Below are positions 9,969-19,495 of a stretch of 64,000 nt of DNA, one piece after another. The notes beneath the pieces were generated by a model. The model searched no databases. It was not told the DNA's origin and saw only the letters and a list, made by a program, of their open reading frames with translations. Made by a program: the position numbers and the translations under genes. The stretch comes from Aggregicoccus sp. 17bor-14 (lineage in GTDB: Bacteria > Myxococcota > Myxococcia > Myxococcales > Myxococcaceae): the NCBI RefSeq assembly GCF_009659535.1, contig NZ_VJZZ01000009.1:181793-245792 (forward strand), in the 5' to 3' direction. Numbering within the stretch: position 1 is the first letter of the stretch; each line of letters opens with the position of its first letter.

Positions 9969-11098
9969 AGGTGCTCATCGCAGGCGGAGGCACCGGGGGC
10001 CACCTCTTTCCCGGCATCGCGCTCGCCGAGGAGGTGACCACGCGCCACCCGCGCAACGAGGTGGTGTTCGCGGGCACCGACCGCGGGCTCGAGGCGCGCG
10101 TGGTGCCGGCGGCGGGCTACCTGCTGGAGACCATTCCGGCGCAGGGGCTCAAGGGCAAGGGCTTCCTCGGCCTGCTGCGCGGGCTGCTCGCGCTGCCGCT
10201 CGCCTTCGTGAAGAGCTTCCGCATCCTCGTGCGCCACAAGCCGGACGTGGTGGTGGGGGTGGGCGGCTACTCGAGCGGGCCGGTGGTGCTCGCGGCGTGG
10301 CTGATGGGCATCCCCACCGCGGTGCAGGAGCAGAACGCGCTGCCGGGCTTCACCAACAAGGTGCTGGGGAAGATGGTCAAGGTCGTCTTCACCTCCTTCC
10401 CGGAGGCGGCGCGCTTCTTCCCGCCCGCGAAGGTGCACCTCATCGGCAACCCCATCCGCCGCAAGCTGATGGACAACTACCTGCGCTCGAGCGTCGCGCA
10501 CGACGGCTTCAACGTGCTCGTGTTCGGCGGGAGCCTCGGCGCCAAGGCGCTCAACGCGCGGATGATCGAGGCGCTGGACTCGCTCGGAGATCTCAAGGAG
10601 CAGATCTCCTTCGTGCACCAGACGGGCAAGAAGGACGTGGAGGCGGTGCGCGAGGGCTACGCCGCGCGCGGCTTCAAGGCCCAGGTGAGCGAGTTCATCG
10701 AGGACATGTCCGCGGCCTACGCGAACGCCGAGCTGGTGGTGTGCCGCGCGGGCGCGACGACGCTCGCCGAGCTCACCGTCTGCAAGAAGGCGAGCATCCT
10801 GGTGCCCTTCCCCCACGCCACGGACAACCACCAGGAGGTCAACGCGATGAGCCTGGTGAACGTGGGCGCGGCAGTGATGATGCGCGAGGGCGAGCTCACC
10901 GGCGAGAAGCTCGCGCAGGAGATCCGCCGCCTCAAGGAGCACCCGGAGCAGCGCCGCCAGATGGAGAAGCGCGCGGGGCTGCTGGGCCGGCCCGAGGCGG
11001 CGAAGGAGCTCGCGGACGTGTGCGTGGAGCTGATGGTGCAGACCTGGGGCCAGAACGGCCGCGAGCGCCCGGAGAAGGGCGCGGAGGTGCGCAAGTGA
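9965..11098 (+). CDS. murG: UDP-GlcNAc:lipid I N-acetylglucosaminyltransferase MurG
   Basis: Peripheral membrane GT28 enzyme that converts lipid I to lipid II; 377 residues. Seen: the N-terminal glycine loop [11 protein letters not shown] (residues 6-16), [33 protein letters not shown], the second glycine loop [12 protein letters not shown], and [12 protein letters not shown] plus [14 protein letters not shown] for the donor site. The GTG start overlaps the ftsW stop and the end overlaps the murC start, which suggests coupled translation of ftsW-murG-murC. Confidence 0.96.
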   Translation: MKVLIAGGGTGGHLFPGIALAEEVTTRHPRNEVVFAGTDRGLEARVVPAAGYLLETIPAQGLKGKGFLGLLRGLLALPLAFVKSFRILVRHKPDVVVGVGGYSSGPVVLAAWLMGIPTAVQEQNALPGFTNKVLGKMVKVVFTSFPEAARFFPPAKVHLIGNPIRRKLMDNYLRSSVAHDGFNVLVFGGSLGAKALNARMIEALDSLGDLKEQISFVHQTGKKDVEAVREGYAARGFKAQVSEFIEDMSAAYANAELVVCRAGATTLAELTVCKKASILVPFPHATDNHQEVNAMSLVNVGAAVMMREGELTGEKLAQEIRRLKEHPEQRRQMEKRAGLLGRPEAAKELADVCVELMVQTWGQNGRERPEKGAEVRK

Positions 11099-12516
11099 GC
11101 CGCGTGAAGCCGCCGAGCCTGTTCAAGACGCGCCACGCCGCCCACGTGCACTTCGTGGGCATCGGCGGCATCGGGATGAGCGGCATCGCCGAGGTGCTGC
11201 TCAACCTCGGCTACAAGGTGAGCGGCTCGGACCTCAAGGAGAGCGACATCACGCGCCGGCTCGCCAAGCTGGGCGCGGACGTGCGCCTGGGCCACAAGGC
11301 CGAGAACCTGGTGCAGGCGGACGTGGTGGTCATCTCCTCCGCGGTGAAGAAGGACAACCCCGAGGTGATGGCGGCGCGCGCGCGCAAGATCCCCGTCATC
11401 CCGCGCGCCGAGATGCTCGCGGAGCTGATGCGGCTCAAGTACGCGGTCGCCATGGCGGGAAGCCACGGCAAGACCACCACCACCTCCATGGTGGCCACGG
11501 TGCTCGCGGCGGCCGGCCTGGACCCCACCGCGGTGGTGGGCGGCAAGGTCAACGTGCTGGGCAGCAACGCGAAGCTCGGCAAGAGCGAGCTGATGGTGGT
11601 GGAGGCGGACGAGAGCGACGGCTCCTTCCTGCACCTGCACCCCTCCATCGCGGTGGTCACCAACATCGACCCCGAGCACCTGGACCACTACGGCAACCTG
11701 GACGCGCTCAAGCGCGCCTTCGTGGAGTTCTGCAACCGCGTGCCCTTCTACGGGCTCAACGTGCTGTGCCTGGACCACCCCAACGTGCAGGCGCTGCTGC
11801 CGCACCTCGAGAAGCGCTACGTCACCTACGGCAGCTCGCACATGGCGGACTACCGGCTGGAGGGCGTGGAGCTGGACGGCTACAGCACGCGCTTTCGCGC
11901 CTGGCGCCGCGACGAGGACCTGGGCGAGTTCCGCGTGCGCATGGTGGGCGCGCACAACGCGCTCAACGCGCTCGCGGTCATCGCGGTGGCCGAGGAGATG
12001 GAGGTGCCGCTGGACACCGTGCGCACGGCGCTCGCGGAGTTCGGCGGGGTGCAGCGGCGCTTCACCGTGAAGGGCGAGGCGCGCGGCATCACCGTGGTGG
12101 ACGACTACGGGCACCACCCCACCGAGGTGCTGGCCACGCTCGCCGGCGCGCGCCGCGCCTTCGGGCGGCGCGTGGTGGTGGCCTTCCAGCCGCACCGCTA
12201 CACCCGCACGCGCGACCTGCTCTCCGAGTTCGCCACCGCCTTCAACGACGCGGACGTGCTCTTCGTCTCCGGCGTGTACGCGGCCGGCGAGGAGCCCATC
12301 CCGGGCGCGAACGGCGAGGCGCTGGCGGAAGCGGTGCGCGCGCACGGCCACCGCGACGTCACCTACGTGGAGAAGCGCACCGACCTTCCGGGCGCGCTGC
12401 TGCCGCGGCTCAAGGACGGCGACATCGTGCTCACCCTGGGCGCCGGCGACATCACCCAGGTGGGCCCCGACCTGCTCGGCCTGCTCGGCCACGCCGCGCC
12501 CGAGCGCAGCGCCTGA
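11095..12516 (+). CDS. murC: UDP-N-acetylmuramate:L-alanine ligase MurC
   Basis: First Mur ligase, adding L-Ala to UDP-MurNAc; 473 residues. Seen: [28 protein letters not shown] at the N-terminus (UDP-binding fold), the ATP loop [12 protein letters not shown] (about 121-132), [33 protein letters not shown] and [12 protein letters not shown] in the C-terminal domain. All are standard for MurC. The GTG start overlaps the murG stop. The frame runs upstream into murG, but the family N-terminus begins here. Confidence 0.96.
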   Translation: MSRVKPPSLFKTRHAAHVHFVGIGGIGMSGIAEVLLNLGYKVSGSDLKESDITRRLAKLGADVRLGHKAENLVQADVVVISSAVKKDNPEVMAARARKIPVIPRAEMLAELMRLKYAVAMAGSHGKTTTTSMVATVLAAAGLDPTAVVGGKVNVLGSNAKLGKSELMVVEADESDGSFLHLHPSIAVVTNIDPEHLDHYGNLDALKRAFVEFCNRVPFYGLNVLCLDHPNVQALLPHLEKRYVTYGSSHMADYRLEGVELDGYSTRFRAWRRDEDLGEFRVRMVGAHNALNALAVIAVAEEMEVPLDTVRTALAEFGGVQRRFTVKGEARGITVVDDYGHHPTEVLATLAGARRAFGRRVVVAFQPHRYTRTRDLLSEFATAFNDADVLFVSGVYAAGEEPIPGANGEALAEAVRAHGHRDVTYVEKRTDLPGALLPRLKDGDIVLTLGAGDITQVGPDLLGLLGHAAPERSA

Positions 12517-12521
12517 AGGCC

Positions 12522-13451
12522 ATGGGCGCGTCTCTCGTGCAAGGGCTCGAGGCGATTCCCGGGCTCGAGGTGCGCGGCGACGCGCCGCTCGCCCCGCTCA
12601 CCAGCGTGCGTGCCGGCGGCAGCGCGGACGCGCTGGTGCGCCCGCGCTCTCCGGACGCGCTCGTCGCCCTGCTGCGCCACCTGCGCGCGGAAGGGCTTCC
12701 GCTCACGGTGCTGGGCGGCGGGGCGAACACGCTGGTGGGTGACGGCGGGGTGCGCGGCGTGACACTGCGGCTGCCCGGAGACCTCTTCGCGGAAGGCGTG
12801 GAGCTGGGGGCGGAGGAGGGGAGGCTCACGCTGGGCGCGGGTGCGGCCATCGTGCGGCTGCCCAACCTGATGCGCACCCACGCGCTGGTGGGCGCGGAGT
12901 TCCTCGCGGGAATTCCGGGCACGCTGGGTGGCGCGGTGACCATGAACGCCGGCACCAAGAACGGCGAGGCCTTCCGCGTGGTGGAGGCGGTGGAGCTGGC
13001 GACGGCGGAGGGGGTGGGGTGGCTGCCGCGCGAGCGCATCCCCCACGCCTACCGCCACACGGAGCTGCCCGCGGGCAGCGTGGTGACGCGGGTGCGCTTC
13101 TGCCTGCGGCGCGCCGGTCCCGAGGAGCTCGCGGCCTCGAAGGCGGCGATGGAGGCGGACCTCGGCTACCGCAAGCGCACCCAGCCCCTGAGCCAGCCGA
13201 ACTTCGGCAGCGTCTTCACCAACCCAACGGGAGACCACGCGGGAAGGCTCATCGAGCTCGCCGGTCTCAAGGGACACGTCCTCGGGCGCGCGCAGGTGTC
13301 CACGCTGCACGCGAACTGGATCGTGAACCTGGGCGGCGCCGCGGCGCGCGACGTGCTCGGGCTGATGATGCTGATGCAGACGCGGGTGCGCGAGCTCTCG
13401 GGCGTGGAGCTGCACCCGGAGGTCAAGCGCGTGGGTGAGTTCCTGCCCTGA
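12522..13451 (+). CDS. murB: UDP-N-acetylenolpyruvoylglucosamine reductase MurB
   Basis: FAD and NADPH-dependent reductase that makes UDP-MurNAc; 309 residues. Seen: LTSVRAGGSADALVRP (FAD fold), VLGGGANTLVGDGGVRG, GAEFLAGIPGTLGGAVTMNAG, and NFGSVFTNP with the catalytic serine. The length and lack of an inserted region fit the shorter type II MurB. ATG 12522 lies 5 bases after the murC stop. The next gene is ftsQ after a 238-base gap; no ddl is present. Confidence 0.95.
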   Translation: MGASLVQGLEAIPGLEVRGDAPLAPLTSVRAGGSADALVRPRSPDALVALLRHLRAEGLPLTVLGGGANTLVGDGGVRGVTLRLPGDLFAEGVELGAEEGRLTLGAGAAIVRLPNLMRTHALVGAEFLAGIPGTLGGAVTMNAGTKNGEAFRVVEAVELATAEGVGWLPRERIPHAYRHTELPAGSVVTRVRFCLRRAGPEELAASKAAMEADLGYRKRTQPLSQPNFGSVFTNPTGDHAGRLIELAGLKGHVLGRAQVSTLHANWIVNLGGAAARDVLGLMMLMQTRVRELSGVELHPEVKRVGEFLP

Positions 13452-13611
13452 GTGCGCGTTCCGCTGTGCGGTTGCACCCAGGGTAGCGCTGCACCCCACT
13501 AGCCCTTGGGTCACGCGGCGCGCTGGGCCCCAAGATGCGCAGGGCCATTCCGCGCGGCCGCGAAACAGGTATGGTGCTGCGCCCGCACCCCCTCTCCGCC
13601 GAGCGCTCCCA

Positions 13612-13663
13612 CTACAGCGACGTACCTGTAGCCAAAAACTGGCGTCGAGATCGCAGTGCGATC
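13612..13663 (+). promoter_or_regulatory. Cluster of three inverted repeats upstream of ftsQ
   Basis: Within the murB-ftsQ gap (13452-13689) three dyads follow one another: CTACAG/CTGTAG (13612-13617 and 13626-13631, 8-base spacer), GCCA/TGGC around AAAAC (starting 13631), and GATCGCA-G-TGCGATC (13649-13663, perfect 7-base arms). The last one ends 26 bases before the ftsQ ATG. They could be operators or leader hairpins; I cannot tell which. No convincing -35/-10 pair is visible beside them. Confidence 0.4.
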
Positions 13664-13689
13664 ATCCTGCGTCGGTACGGACCCCCCCC

Positions 13690-14556
13690 ATGGCCTTCGG
13701 AAGAGCCAAGAACCGCCGCCGCCAGGATGCGGCCCAGACGCGCGCGGCGGTGCAGGGCGCGGTGCGCACGCACGCGCCCACGGTGCTGCGCGCGCTGCTC
13801 ACCGCGGCGCTCACGGTGGGGCTGGTCTGGAGCGGGGTGGCGCTGCGCGCGTGGGCGCTCGCGTCCCCCACCTTCGCGCTGCAGGAGGTCACCTTCACGG
13901 GGCTCGCGCGCGCGGGGCGCCCGGAGCTGCTCAAGCTGAGCGGGCTCGCGCCGGGGCAGAACCTCTTCTCCCTGGACGTGGACCAGCTCGAGCGCAGCCT
14001 GATGGCGCACCCCTGGGTGCGCGCGGTGGAGGTGACGCGCCACTTCCCCGCCGCGGTCTCCGTGGTCGTGGAGGAGCACGTGCCGGTGGCGCTGGTGGTG
14101 CTCGGCGACCTCTACGTGCTGGACGAGCAGGGCGAGCCCTTCAAGCGCGTGGCCCCCTCGGACGCGCTGGACCTGCCGCTGGTGACGGGCGTGGACCGCG
14201 AGGCGTACGTGGCGGACGAGGCGCACACCCGCGCGCGCTTCCGCCAGGCGCTCGAGGTGGCGCGCGCGTACGCGGCGGCTTCCCCCTCGCGCCGCGAGCG
14301 CCTGAGCGAGGTGCGCCTCACCGGCGACGCGCTCACGCTGGTGAGCGCCACGGGGCAGGAGGTGCCGCTGGGGGAGGGGATGGAGGCGGAGCAGCTCGCG
14401 CAGAAGCTCGCGCGGCTGGAGAAGGTGCGCGGGGAGCTCGCGGAGCGCGGGCTCTCGGCCGAGGTCATCCACCTGGACAACCGGGCGCGTCCCGGCTGGG
14501 TGGCGGTGAAGCTTTCCGGTGCCGGCTCCGAGAGGACCGGGACCGCGACGCAGTAA
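13690..14556 (+). CDS. ftsQ: Cell division protein FtsQ (POTRA domain)
   Basis: Bitopic divisome scaffold linking FtsL/FtsB to the Z-ring machinery; 288 residues. Seen: a basic cytoplasmic N-terminus (AFGRAKNRRRQDAAQ), a membrane segment at about residues 38-58, then a POTRA-like domain (FALQEVTFTGLARAGRPELLKLSGLAPGQNLFSLDVDQLERSLMAHPWVRAVEVTRHFP), followed by the FtsQ beta domain with VLDEQGEPFKRV. ATG 13690 is chosen because translation from further upstream would add a basic, non-family stretch. The gene is followed 53 bases later by ftsA. Confidence 0.93.
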   Translation: MAFGRAKNRRRQDAAQTRAAVQGAVRTHAPTVLRALLTAALTVGLVWSGVALRAWALASPTFALQEVTFTGLARAGRPELLKLSGLAPGQNLFSLDVDQLERSLMAHPWVRAVEVTRHFPAAVSVVVEEHVPVALVVLGDLYVLDEQGEPFKRVAPSDALDLPLVTGVDREAYVADEAHTRARFRQALEVARAYAAASPSRRERLSEVRLTGDALTLVSATGQEVPLGEGMEAEQLAQKLARLEKVRGELAERGLSAEVIHLDNRARPGWVAVKLSGAGSERTGTATQ

Positions 14557-14609
14557 GCAATGGGACGCCCCCGGTCCGCGAGAGCGCGGGGGCGCTGGGA
14601 GGGAAGTCC

Positions 14610-15845
14610 ATGGCGAAGCAGAAGTCCGGGGAGATCATCGTCGGCCTCGACATCGGGACCACGAAGATCTGCGCCATCGTCGGTGAGCTCACCGACAGCG
14701 GCATCGACATCATCGGCATCGGCACGCACCCGTCGAAGGGGCTGCGCAAGGGCGTGGTCGTCAACATCGAGGCGACCGTGGCCTCCATCCGCCGCGCGGT
14801 GGAGGAGGCGGAGCTCATGGCGGGCGCCGAGATCTCCCACGTGTACACCGGCATCGCCGGCGGCCACATCAAGGGCTTCAACTCGCAGGGCATCGTGGCG
14901 GTGAAGGAGAAGGAGGTGCGCGAGGCGGACATCGCGCGCGTCATCGACGCCGCCAAGGCCGTGGCCATCCCGCTGGACCGGGAGGTCATCCACGTGCTGC
15001 CCCAGGAGTTCATCATCGACGACCAGGGCGGCATCAAGGAGCCGCTCGGGATGGCGGGCGTGCGCCTGGAGGCCAAGGTGCACATCGTCACGGGCGCGGT
15101 GAGCAGCGCGCAGAACATCGTGAAGTGCGCGAACCGCACCGGCCTGAACGTCAGCGACATCGTGCTGCAGCCGCTCGCGTCGGCGGAGGCCGTGCTCGGC
15201 GAGGACGAGAAGGAGCTGGGCGTGTGCCTCGTGGACATCGGCGGGGGCACCACCGACATCGCCATCTTCTCCGGCGGCTCCATCGTGCACACCGCGGTCA
15301 TCGCGCTGGGCGGCAACAACCTCACCAGCGACATCGCCATCGGGCTGCGCACGCCCGCGCACGAGGCGGAGCGCATCAAGCAGAAGTACGGCTGCGCGCT
15401 CGCCTCCATGGTGAACAAGGACGAGACCCTGGAGGTGCCCAGCGTGGGCGGCCGCCAGCCGCGCGTGCTCGGCCGGCAGATCCTCTGCGAGATCCTCGAG
15501 CCTCGCGTGGAGGAGATCTTCCAGCTGGTGCACCGCGAGATCCAGAAGTGCGGCTACGAGGACCTGCTCGCCTCGGGCGTGGTCATCACCGGCGGCAGCA
15601 CGCTGCTCGCCGGCATGCCGGAGCTGGCCGAGGAGGTCATCGGCCTGCCGGTGCGCCGCGGCATGCCGCGCGGCATCGGCGGCCTGGTGGACGTGGTGAA
15701 GAGCCCCATGTACGCGACCGGCGTGGGCCTGGTGGTGTACGGCGCCAAGCACCTGGACCGCCGCATGTTCCGCATCCGCGAGGACGGCAACGCGTACAAG
15801 AAGGTGAAGAACCGCATGCGCGAGTGGCTCGAAGAGATCTTCTAG
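14610..15845 (+). CDS. ftsA: Cell division protein FtsA
   Basis: Actin-fold ATPase that tethers FtsZ to the membrane; 411 residues. Seen: the phosphate-1 motif IVGLDIGTTKICAIVGE at the N-terminus, the 1C domain (VVVNIEATVASIRRAVEEAELMAG), phosphate-2 CLVDIGGGTTDIAIFSGG, and the adenosine motif VVITGGSTLLAGM. The C-terminus MREWLEEIF is the amphipathic membrane-targeting helix. ATG 14610 is preceded by GGGAGGGAAG. The gene is followed immediately by a strong terminator. Confidence 0.96.
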   Translation: MAKQKSGEIIVGLDIGTTKICAIVGELTDSGIDIIGIGTHPSKGLRKGVVVNIEATVASIRRAVEEAELMAGAEISHVYTGIAGGHIKGFNSQGIVAVKEKEVREADIARVIDAAKAVAIPLDREVIHVLPQEFIIDDQGGIKEPLGMAGVRLEAKVHIVTGAVSSAQNIVKCANRTGLNVSDIVLQPLASAEAVLGEDEKELGVCLVDIGGGTTDIAIFSGGSIVHTAVIALGGNNLTSDIAIGLRTPAHEAERIKQKYGCALASMVNKDETLEVPSVGGRQPRVLGRQILCEILEPRVEEIFQLVHREIQKCGYEDLLASGVVITGGSTLLAGMPELAEEVIGLPVRRGMPRGIGGLVDVVKSPMYATGVGLVVYGAKHLDRRMFRIREDGNAYKKVKNRMREWLEEIF

Positions 15846-15864
15846 CCCTGCGCAGTGCTTGAAC

Positions 15865-15904
15865 GACCCCCTCTGGCGTTGTCAACGGCCAAAGGGGGTC
15901 TTTC
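15865..15904 (+). terminator. Rho-independent terminator between ftsA and ftsZ
   Basis: The arms GACCCCCTCTGGC and GGCCAAAGGGGGTC pair almost perfectly around a short GTTGTCAAC-containing loop and are followed by TTTCT. It lies 20 bases after the ftsA stop and 118 bases before ftsZ, so it should end most transcription of the upstream dcw genes. Confidence 0.8.
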
Positions 15905-15939
15905 TATCCCTGCGATGCTACAGGGCCGTAGCGGAAAAC

Positions 15940-15967
15940 TTGCCAAAGATCCCGTCCTGTTGATGAT
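15940..15967 (+). promoter_or_regulatory. Candidate sigma70-type promoter for ftsZ
   Basis: TTGCCA at 15940-15945 and GATGAT at 15962-15967 with a 16-base spacer, about 55 bases before the ftsZ ATG. Each box matches consensus at 4-5 of 6 positions. It is the best pair I can see downstream of the terminator; the case rests on the need for a separate ftsZ promoter. Confidence 0.3.
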
Positions 15968-16022
15968 GGCGGCCTCAGTAGCAGGGGGGCGGCAGCGCGC
16001 GACCTGCCGTTGAAAGGGACCC

Positions 16023-17246
16023 ATGGACCATTTCGAGCAGAGCAAGCAGGCCGCGAAGATCCGCGTGGTGGGCGCCGGCGGTGCCGGGTGCAACGCCGTC
16101 AACACGATGATCTCGGCGAAGCTGGACCGGGTGGACTTCATCGCCGCCAACACCGATGTGCAGGCGCTCGCCGCGAGCAAGGCGCCCACGCGGATCCAGC
16201 TGGGCCAGATGCTCACCAAGGGCCTGGGCGCGGGCGCGAACCCCGAGATGGGCCGCGAGGCAGCGCTCGAGAGCCGGGAGCAGATTGCGCAGCTGCTCGA
16301 GGGCGCGGACATGGTGTTCGTCACCGCCGGCATGGGCGGCGGCACGGGCACCGGCGCAGCCCCCATCATCGCGGACATCGCCAAGAGCCTGGGCGCGCTC
16401 ACCGTGGGCGTCGTCACCAAGCCCTTCCTCTTCGAGGGCAACCGCCGCCGCAAGCAGGCCGAGCAGGGGCTCATCGAGCTCAAGGCCGCGGTGGACACGC
16501 TCATCACCATCCCCAACCAGCGGCTGCTCACCCTGAGCAACGAGCCGATGCCGCTGCTGGAGACCTTCAAGCGCGCGGACGAGGTGCTGCTCAACGCCGT
16601 GCAGGGCATCTCCGACCTCATCCAGTACCACGGCTACATCAACGTGGACTTCGCGGACGTGAAGACCATCATGAGCGACAAGGGGCTCGCGCTGATGGGT
16701 ACGGGCCGCGCGGCCGGCGCCCAGCGCGCGCTCAACGCCATGCAGCAGGCCATCAGCAGCCCGCTGCTCGAGGACGTGACCATCGACGGCGCCACCGGCC
16801 TGCTCATCAACATCACGGGCGGCCGCGACATGACCCTGCAGGAGGTCAACGAGGCGCTCACGCTGGTGCACGACGCCGCGGACAACGAGGCCGAGATCAT
16901 CTTCGGCTCGCTCATCGACGAGACCATCCAGGACGAGGTGAAGATCACCATCATCGCCACCGGCTTCGTGCAGCGCGAGGCGAAGAGCCGCATCGTGCAG
17001 CCGGTGATGCAGGCGCCGCTCATCGCGCGCCCCGCGCCTGCGGTGCTCAGCGCCGCGCGCGAGGAGGTGGCGAGCCTGGTCCCCGCGAAGAGTGGCTCGC
17101 GCAGCCTCAGCGCCGCGGATGCGGGCAAGGCCGCGGTGGCCACCGCGCGCACCGCCGTGGTGAAGGACCCGGCGCTGCCCCTGGACGAGGATCAGTTCGA
17201 CATCCCCACCTTCCTGCGCCGCCAGGGCCAGACGGAGATGCCGTAG
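16023..17246 (+). CDS. ftsZ: Cell division GTPase FtsZ
   Basis: Tubulin-like GTPase that forms the Z-ring; 407 residues. Seen: [17 protein letters not shown], the tubulin signature [12 protein letters not shown] (about 103-114), the [12 protein letters not shown]7-loop region, and, after a variable linker, a conserved C-terminal peptide [10 protein letters not shown] that binds FtsA. The ATG lies after GAAAGGGACCC. It stands alone after the ftsA terminator and is followed by a convergent small gene only 16 bases away. Confidence 0.97.
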   Translation: MDHFEQSKQAAKIRVVGAGGAGCNAVNTMISAKLDRVDFIAANTDVQALAASKAPTRIQLGQMLTKGLGAGANPEMGREAALESREQIAQLLEGADMVFVTAGMGGGTGTGAAPIIADIAKSLGALTVGVVTKPFLFEGNRRRKQAEQGLIELKAAVDTLITIPNQRLLTLSNEPMPLLETFKRADEVLLNAVQGISDLIQYHGYINVDFADVKTIMSDKGLALMGTGRAAGAQRALNAMQQAISSPLLEDVTIDGATGLLINITGGRDMTLQEVNEALTLVHDAADNEAEIIFGSLIDETIQDEVKITIIATGFVQREAKSRIVQPVMQAPLIARPAPAVLSAAREEVASLVPAKSGSRSLSAADAGKAAVATARTAVVKDPALPLDEDQFDIPTFLRRQGQTEMP

Positions 17247-17262
17247 GCGCAGGGAAGGGGCG

Positions 17263-17679
17263 CTAGCGGGCCGGCAGCCGGCTCACGCTGGCGCCGGTGC
17301 CCAGCGGGCGGCCCGAGAGGGCGTCCGCGCGGGCGAGCAGCACGTCCACCTCGCGGTAGAGCGCCTCCACCCGCTCGGGCAGGCGCGGGGCGGGAAGCGC
17401 CCCGTCCCCTGCCAGCTCCTCCAGCCGGGCGCGCGCGCGCTGCAGCAGCTGGTAGGCGCGCAGGAGGCTGCGCCCGGAGCGCGCGCCCTGGGGCGTGAAG
17501 AGGGTGCCCTCGCCGTAGAGCGCCTCCACGGCCGCGCGGTTGCTCTGCACCCGGTCCGCGAGGCGGGCCCGGTACAGCTCCAGGCGGCGCTCCAGCCGCA
17601 CGCCGCGCAGGCTCACCACCGTGCCGCGGGGTGCGCTCGCGCTGTCCTGCTCTCGGGGAGGGAGGCTCACGGGGATCAA
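17263..17679 (-). CDS. Hypothetical protein, 138 residues, helical
   Basis: I do not recognise a family. The protein is rich in Arg, Leu and Ala with long helical stretches (ERRLELYRARLADRVQSNRAAVEALYGEG, LRAYQLLQRARARLEEL, ERVEALYREVDVLLARADAL), has no signal peptide or membrane segment and no obvious catalytic motif. It is convergent with ftsZ (16-base gap) and divergent from the biotin carboxylase gene. A perfect 7-base-arm inverted repeat lies just upstream of its start. Codon use matches its neighbours, which supports a real gene. Confidence 0.7.
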   Translation of the reverse strand: MIPVSLPPREQDSASAPRGTVVSLRGVRLERRLELYRARLADRVQSNRAAVEALYGEGTLFTPQGARSGRSLLRAYQLLQRARARLEELAGDGALPAPRLPERVEALYREVDVLLARADALSGRPLGTGASVSRLPAR

Positions 17680-17682
17680 GCT

Positions 17683-17700
17683 ACGTCAGCCTCCTGACGT
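17683..17700. promoter_or_regulatory. Inverted repeat ACGTCAG-CCTC-CTGACGT in a divergent intergenic region
   Basis: Perfect 7-base arms with a 4-base centre, 4 bases upstream of the minus-strand gene start at 17679 and about 160 bases upstream of accC. It could be an operator for the small gene or a leader hairpin. Confidence 0.4.
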
Positions 17701-17790
17701 GCCGCAACCCTCACACGCGTCCGGAGCCGGTAAATCGGCCTCGCAGCGTTCGGCGCTACAACCCTGGTGCGCACAGGTGCGCTTCTCGCC

Positions 17791-17819
17791 TTGTCAGGTG
17801 CGGGGGTGGGGTTTAGGTT
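17791..17819 (+). promoter_or_regulatory. Candidate sigma70-type promoter for the biotin carboxylase operon
   Basis: TTGTCA (17791-17796, 5 of 6 matches to TTGACA) and TAGGTT (17814-17819, 3 of 6) with a 17-base spacer, giving a leader of about 34 bases to the ATG at 17860. Confidence 0.35.
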
Positions 17820-17859
17820 GCGCCGCCTCTTTCCGGGGGCCCAGGGAGGGCTGGCGCAC

Positions 17860-19218
17860 ATGTTCAAGAAGCTGCTCATCGCGAACCGCGGGGAGATCTC
17901 CCGCCGCATCGGCGCAGTCGCGCGCGGCATGGGACTGAAGACCGTGGCCGTCTACTCGGACGCGGACGCGGACCTGCCCTTCGTCAAGGAGGCGGACGAG
18001 GCGGTGCGCATCGGGCCCGCCCCGGCGAAGGACAGCTACCTCAACGTGGCGGCCATCCTGGACGCGGCGCGCCAGACGGGCGCGGACGCGGTGCACCCGG
18101 GCTACGGCTTCCTCTCGGAGAACGCCGAGTTCGCCCAGGCCTGCACGGCGGCCGGCATCACCTTCGTGGGGCCGCCTCCCGAGTCGATGCTGCGCATGAA
18201 GGACAAGAGCCAGGCGCGCAAGCTGGTGCAGGCGGCCGGGGTGCCGGTGGTGCCCGGCAGCCGGGACGTGGTGCCGGACGTGGCGAGCGCGCTCGCCGAG
18301 GCCGAGCGCATCGGCTACCCGGTGCTGTGCAAGGCGGCGGGCGGCGGCGGCGGCATCGGCATGGCGGCGGCGAAGGACCCCGCGGAGCTGGAGAAGGTGT
18401 TCCGCCAGTGCACCGACCGCGCGAAGGCCGCCTTCGGCCGCGAGGGCGTGTACCTGGAGCGCTACTTCCCGGCGCCGCGCCACATCGAGGTGCAGATCCT
18501 CGGCGACCACCACGGCCACCTCATCCACGGCCTGGAGCGCGAGTGCTCCATCCAGCGCCGCCACCAGAAGGTGGTGGAGGAGGCCCCGTCTCCGCTCTTC
18601 GCCGGCGGCCTCCACGCGGACGTGGCCCAGCGCATGTTCGCGGCCGCGGTGGCCGCGGCCAAGGCCTTCGGCTACGCGAACGCGGGCACGGTGGAGTTCC
18701 TGTACTCGGACGGCGAGTTCTACTTCATCGAGATGAACGCCCGCCTGCAGGTGGAGCACCCGGTGACGGAGCTCACCACGGGGTTGGATCTCATCGGCTG
18801 GCAGCTGCGAATCGCCTCGGGGGAGAAGCTCACCGTGCGCCAGGAGGACGTGAAGCGCCGGGGCGCCGCGCTCGAGTTCCGCATCTACGCGGAGGACCCG
18901 GTGAAGTTCTTCCCGTCCCCCGGCCCCCTCAAGGTCTACCAGCCGCCCACGGGCGAGGGCGTGCGCCTGGACTCGGGCTACGCCGAGGGCAACACCGTCA
19001 CCCCGAACTACGATCCGATGATCGCCAAGCTGATCATCTCCGGGGCCACGCGCGAGGAGGCGATCGCGCGGGCGAAGACGGCCCTCGAGAACTTCCGCAT
19101 CGAGGGCATCAAGACGAACATCCCCCTGCACCTGCGCATCGTGCAGGACCCGGCGTTCGCCGCAGGCCAGCTGGACACGCGCTTCCTCGAGAACCACGCG
19201 AAGCCGCCGAAGCCCTAG
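17860..19218 (+). CDS. accC: Biotin carboxylase subunit of an acyl-CoA carboxylase
   Basis: ATP-dependent carboxylation of a biotin carrier; 452 residues, the size of stand-alone AccC. Seen: FKKLLIANRGEISRRI at the N-terminus, HPGYGFLSENAEFA, an ATP-grasp glycine loop (KAAGGGGGIGM), the ERECSIQRRHQKVVEEAPS block, EMNARLQVEHPVTE (metal and catalytic Arg) and a biotin carboxylase C-terminal domain. ATG 17860 is chosen because upstream codons fall in the promoter region. Next come a tiny biotin carrier and an enoyl-CoA hydratase; no carboxyltransferase is nearby, so the final substrate is unknown. Confidence 0.93.
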   Translation: MFKKLLIANRGEISRRIGAVARGMGLKTVAVYSDADADLPFVKEADEAVRIGPAPAKDSYLNVAAILDAARQTGADAVHPGYGFLSENAEFAQACTAAGITFVGPPPESMLRMKDKSQARKLVQAAGVPVVPGSRDVVPDVASALAEAERIGYPVLCKAAGGGGGIGMAAAKDPAELEKVFRQCTDRAKAAFGREGVYLERYFPAPRHIEVQILGDHHGHLIHGLERECSIQRRHQKVVEEAPSPLFAGGLHADVAQRMFAAAVAAAKAFGYANAGTVEFLYSDGEFYFIEMNARLQVEHPVTELTTGLDLIGWQLRIASGEKLTVRQEDVKRRGAALEFRIYAEDPVKFFPSPGPLKVYQPPTGEGVRLDSGYAEGNTVTPNYDPMIAKLIISGATREEAIARAKTALENFRIEGIKTNIPLHLRIVQDPAFAAGQLDTRFLENHAKPPKP

Positions 19219-19269
19219 AGTCGTTCCACAGCAGTCGCGAGAGAGCAGCACCCCAGGAGGCAACAGCGT

Positions 19270-19482
19270 ATGGCGGACGTGGCGGCGCACATCACCGGGA
19301 CGGTGTGGAAGATCGAGGTCAAGGTCGGCCAGCAGGTCTCCGAGGGCGAGACCCTGGTCATCCTCGAGTCCATGAAGATGGAGATGCCGGTGGAGGCCAC
19401 CGAGGCCGGCACCGTGAAGGAGATCCGCTGCAAGGAGGCGCAGGCGGTGAACGAGGGCGACGTGCTGGTGGTGCTCGGCTAG
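19270..19482 (+). CDS. Small stand-alone biotin (biotinyl/lipoyl-attachment) carrier protein
   Basis: A 70-residue protein consisting of little more than a biotinyl domain. Seen: two symmetrical beta halves and the attachment motif ESMKMEMP with Lys36 as the biotinylation site. AccB is usually about 150 residues with a long Pro/Ala linker, which is missing here; the size resembles minimal carriers of some carboxylases and decarboxylases. It starts 52 bases after accC with AGGAGGCAACAG just before the ATG, so it is most likely the carrier for that carboxylase. Confidence 0.92.
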   Translation: MADVAAHITGTVWKIEVKVGQQVSEGETLVILESMKMEMPVEATEAGTVKEIRCKEAQAVNEGDVLVVLG

Positions 19483-19495
19483 AGGCACGACGCGC

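Noticed and set aside
13535-13690. Small protein gene in the murB-ftsQ gap
   Set aside because: The only open frame continues into ftsQ in the wrong frame, with no ribosome-binding site and a composition of GC-rich noise.
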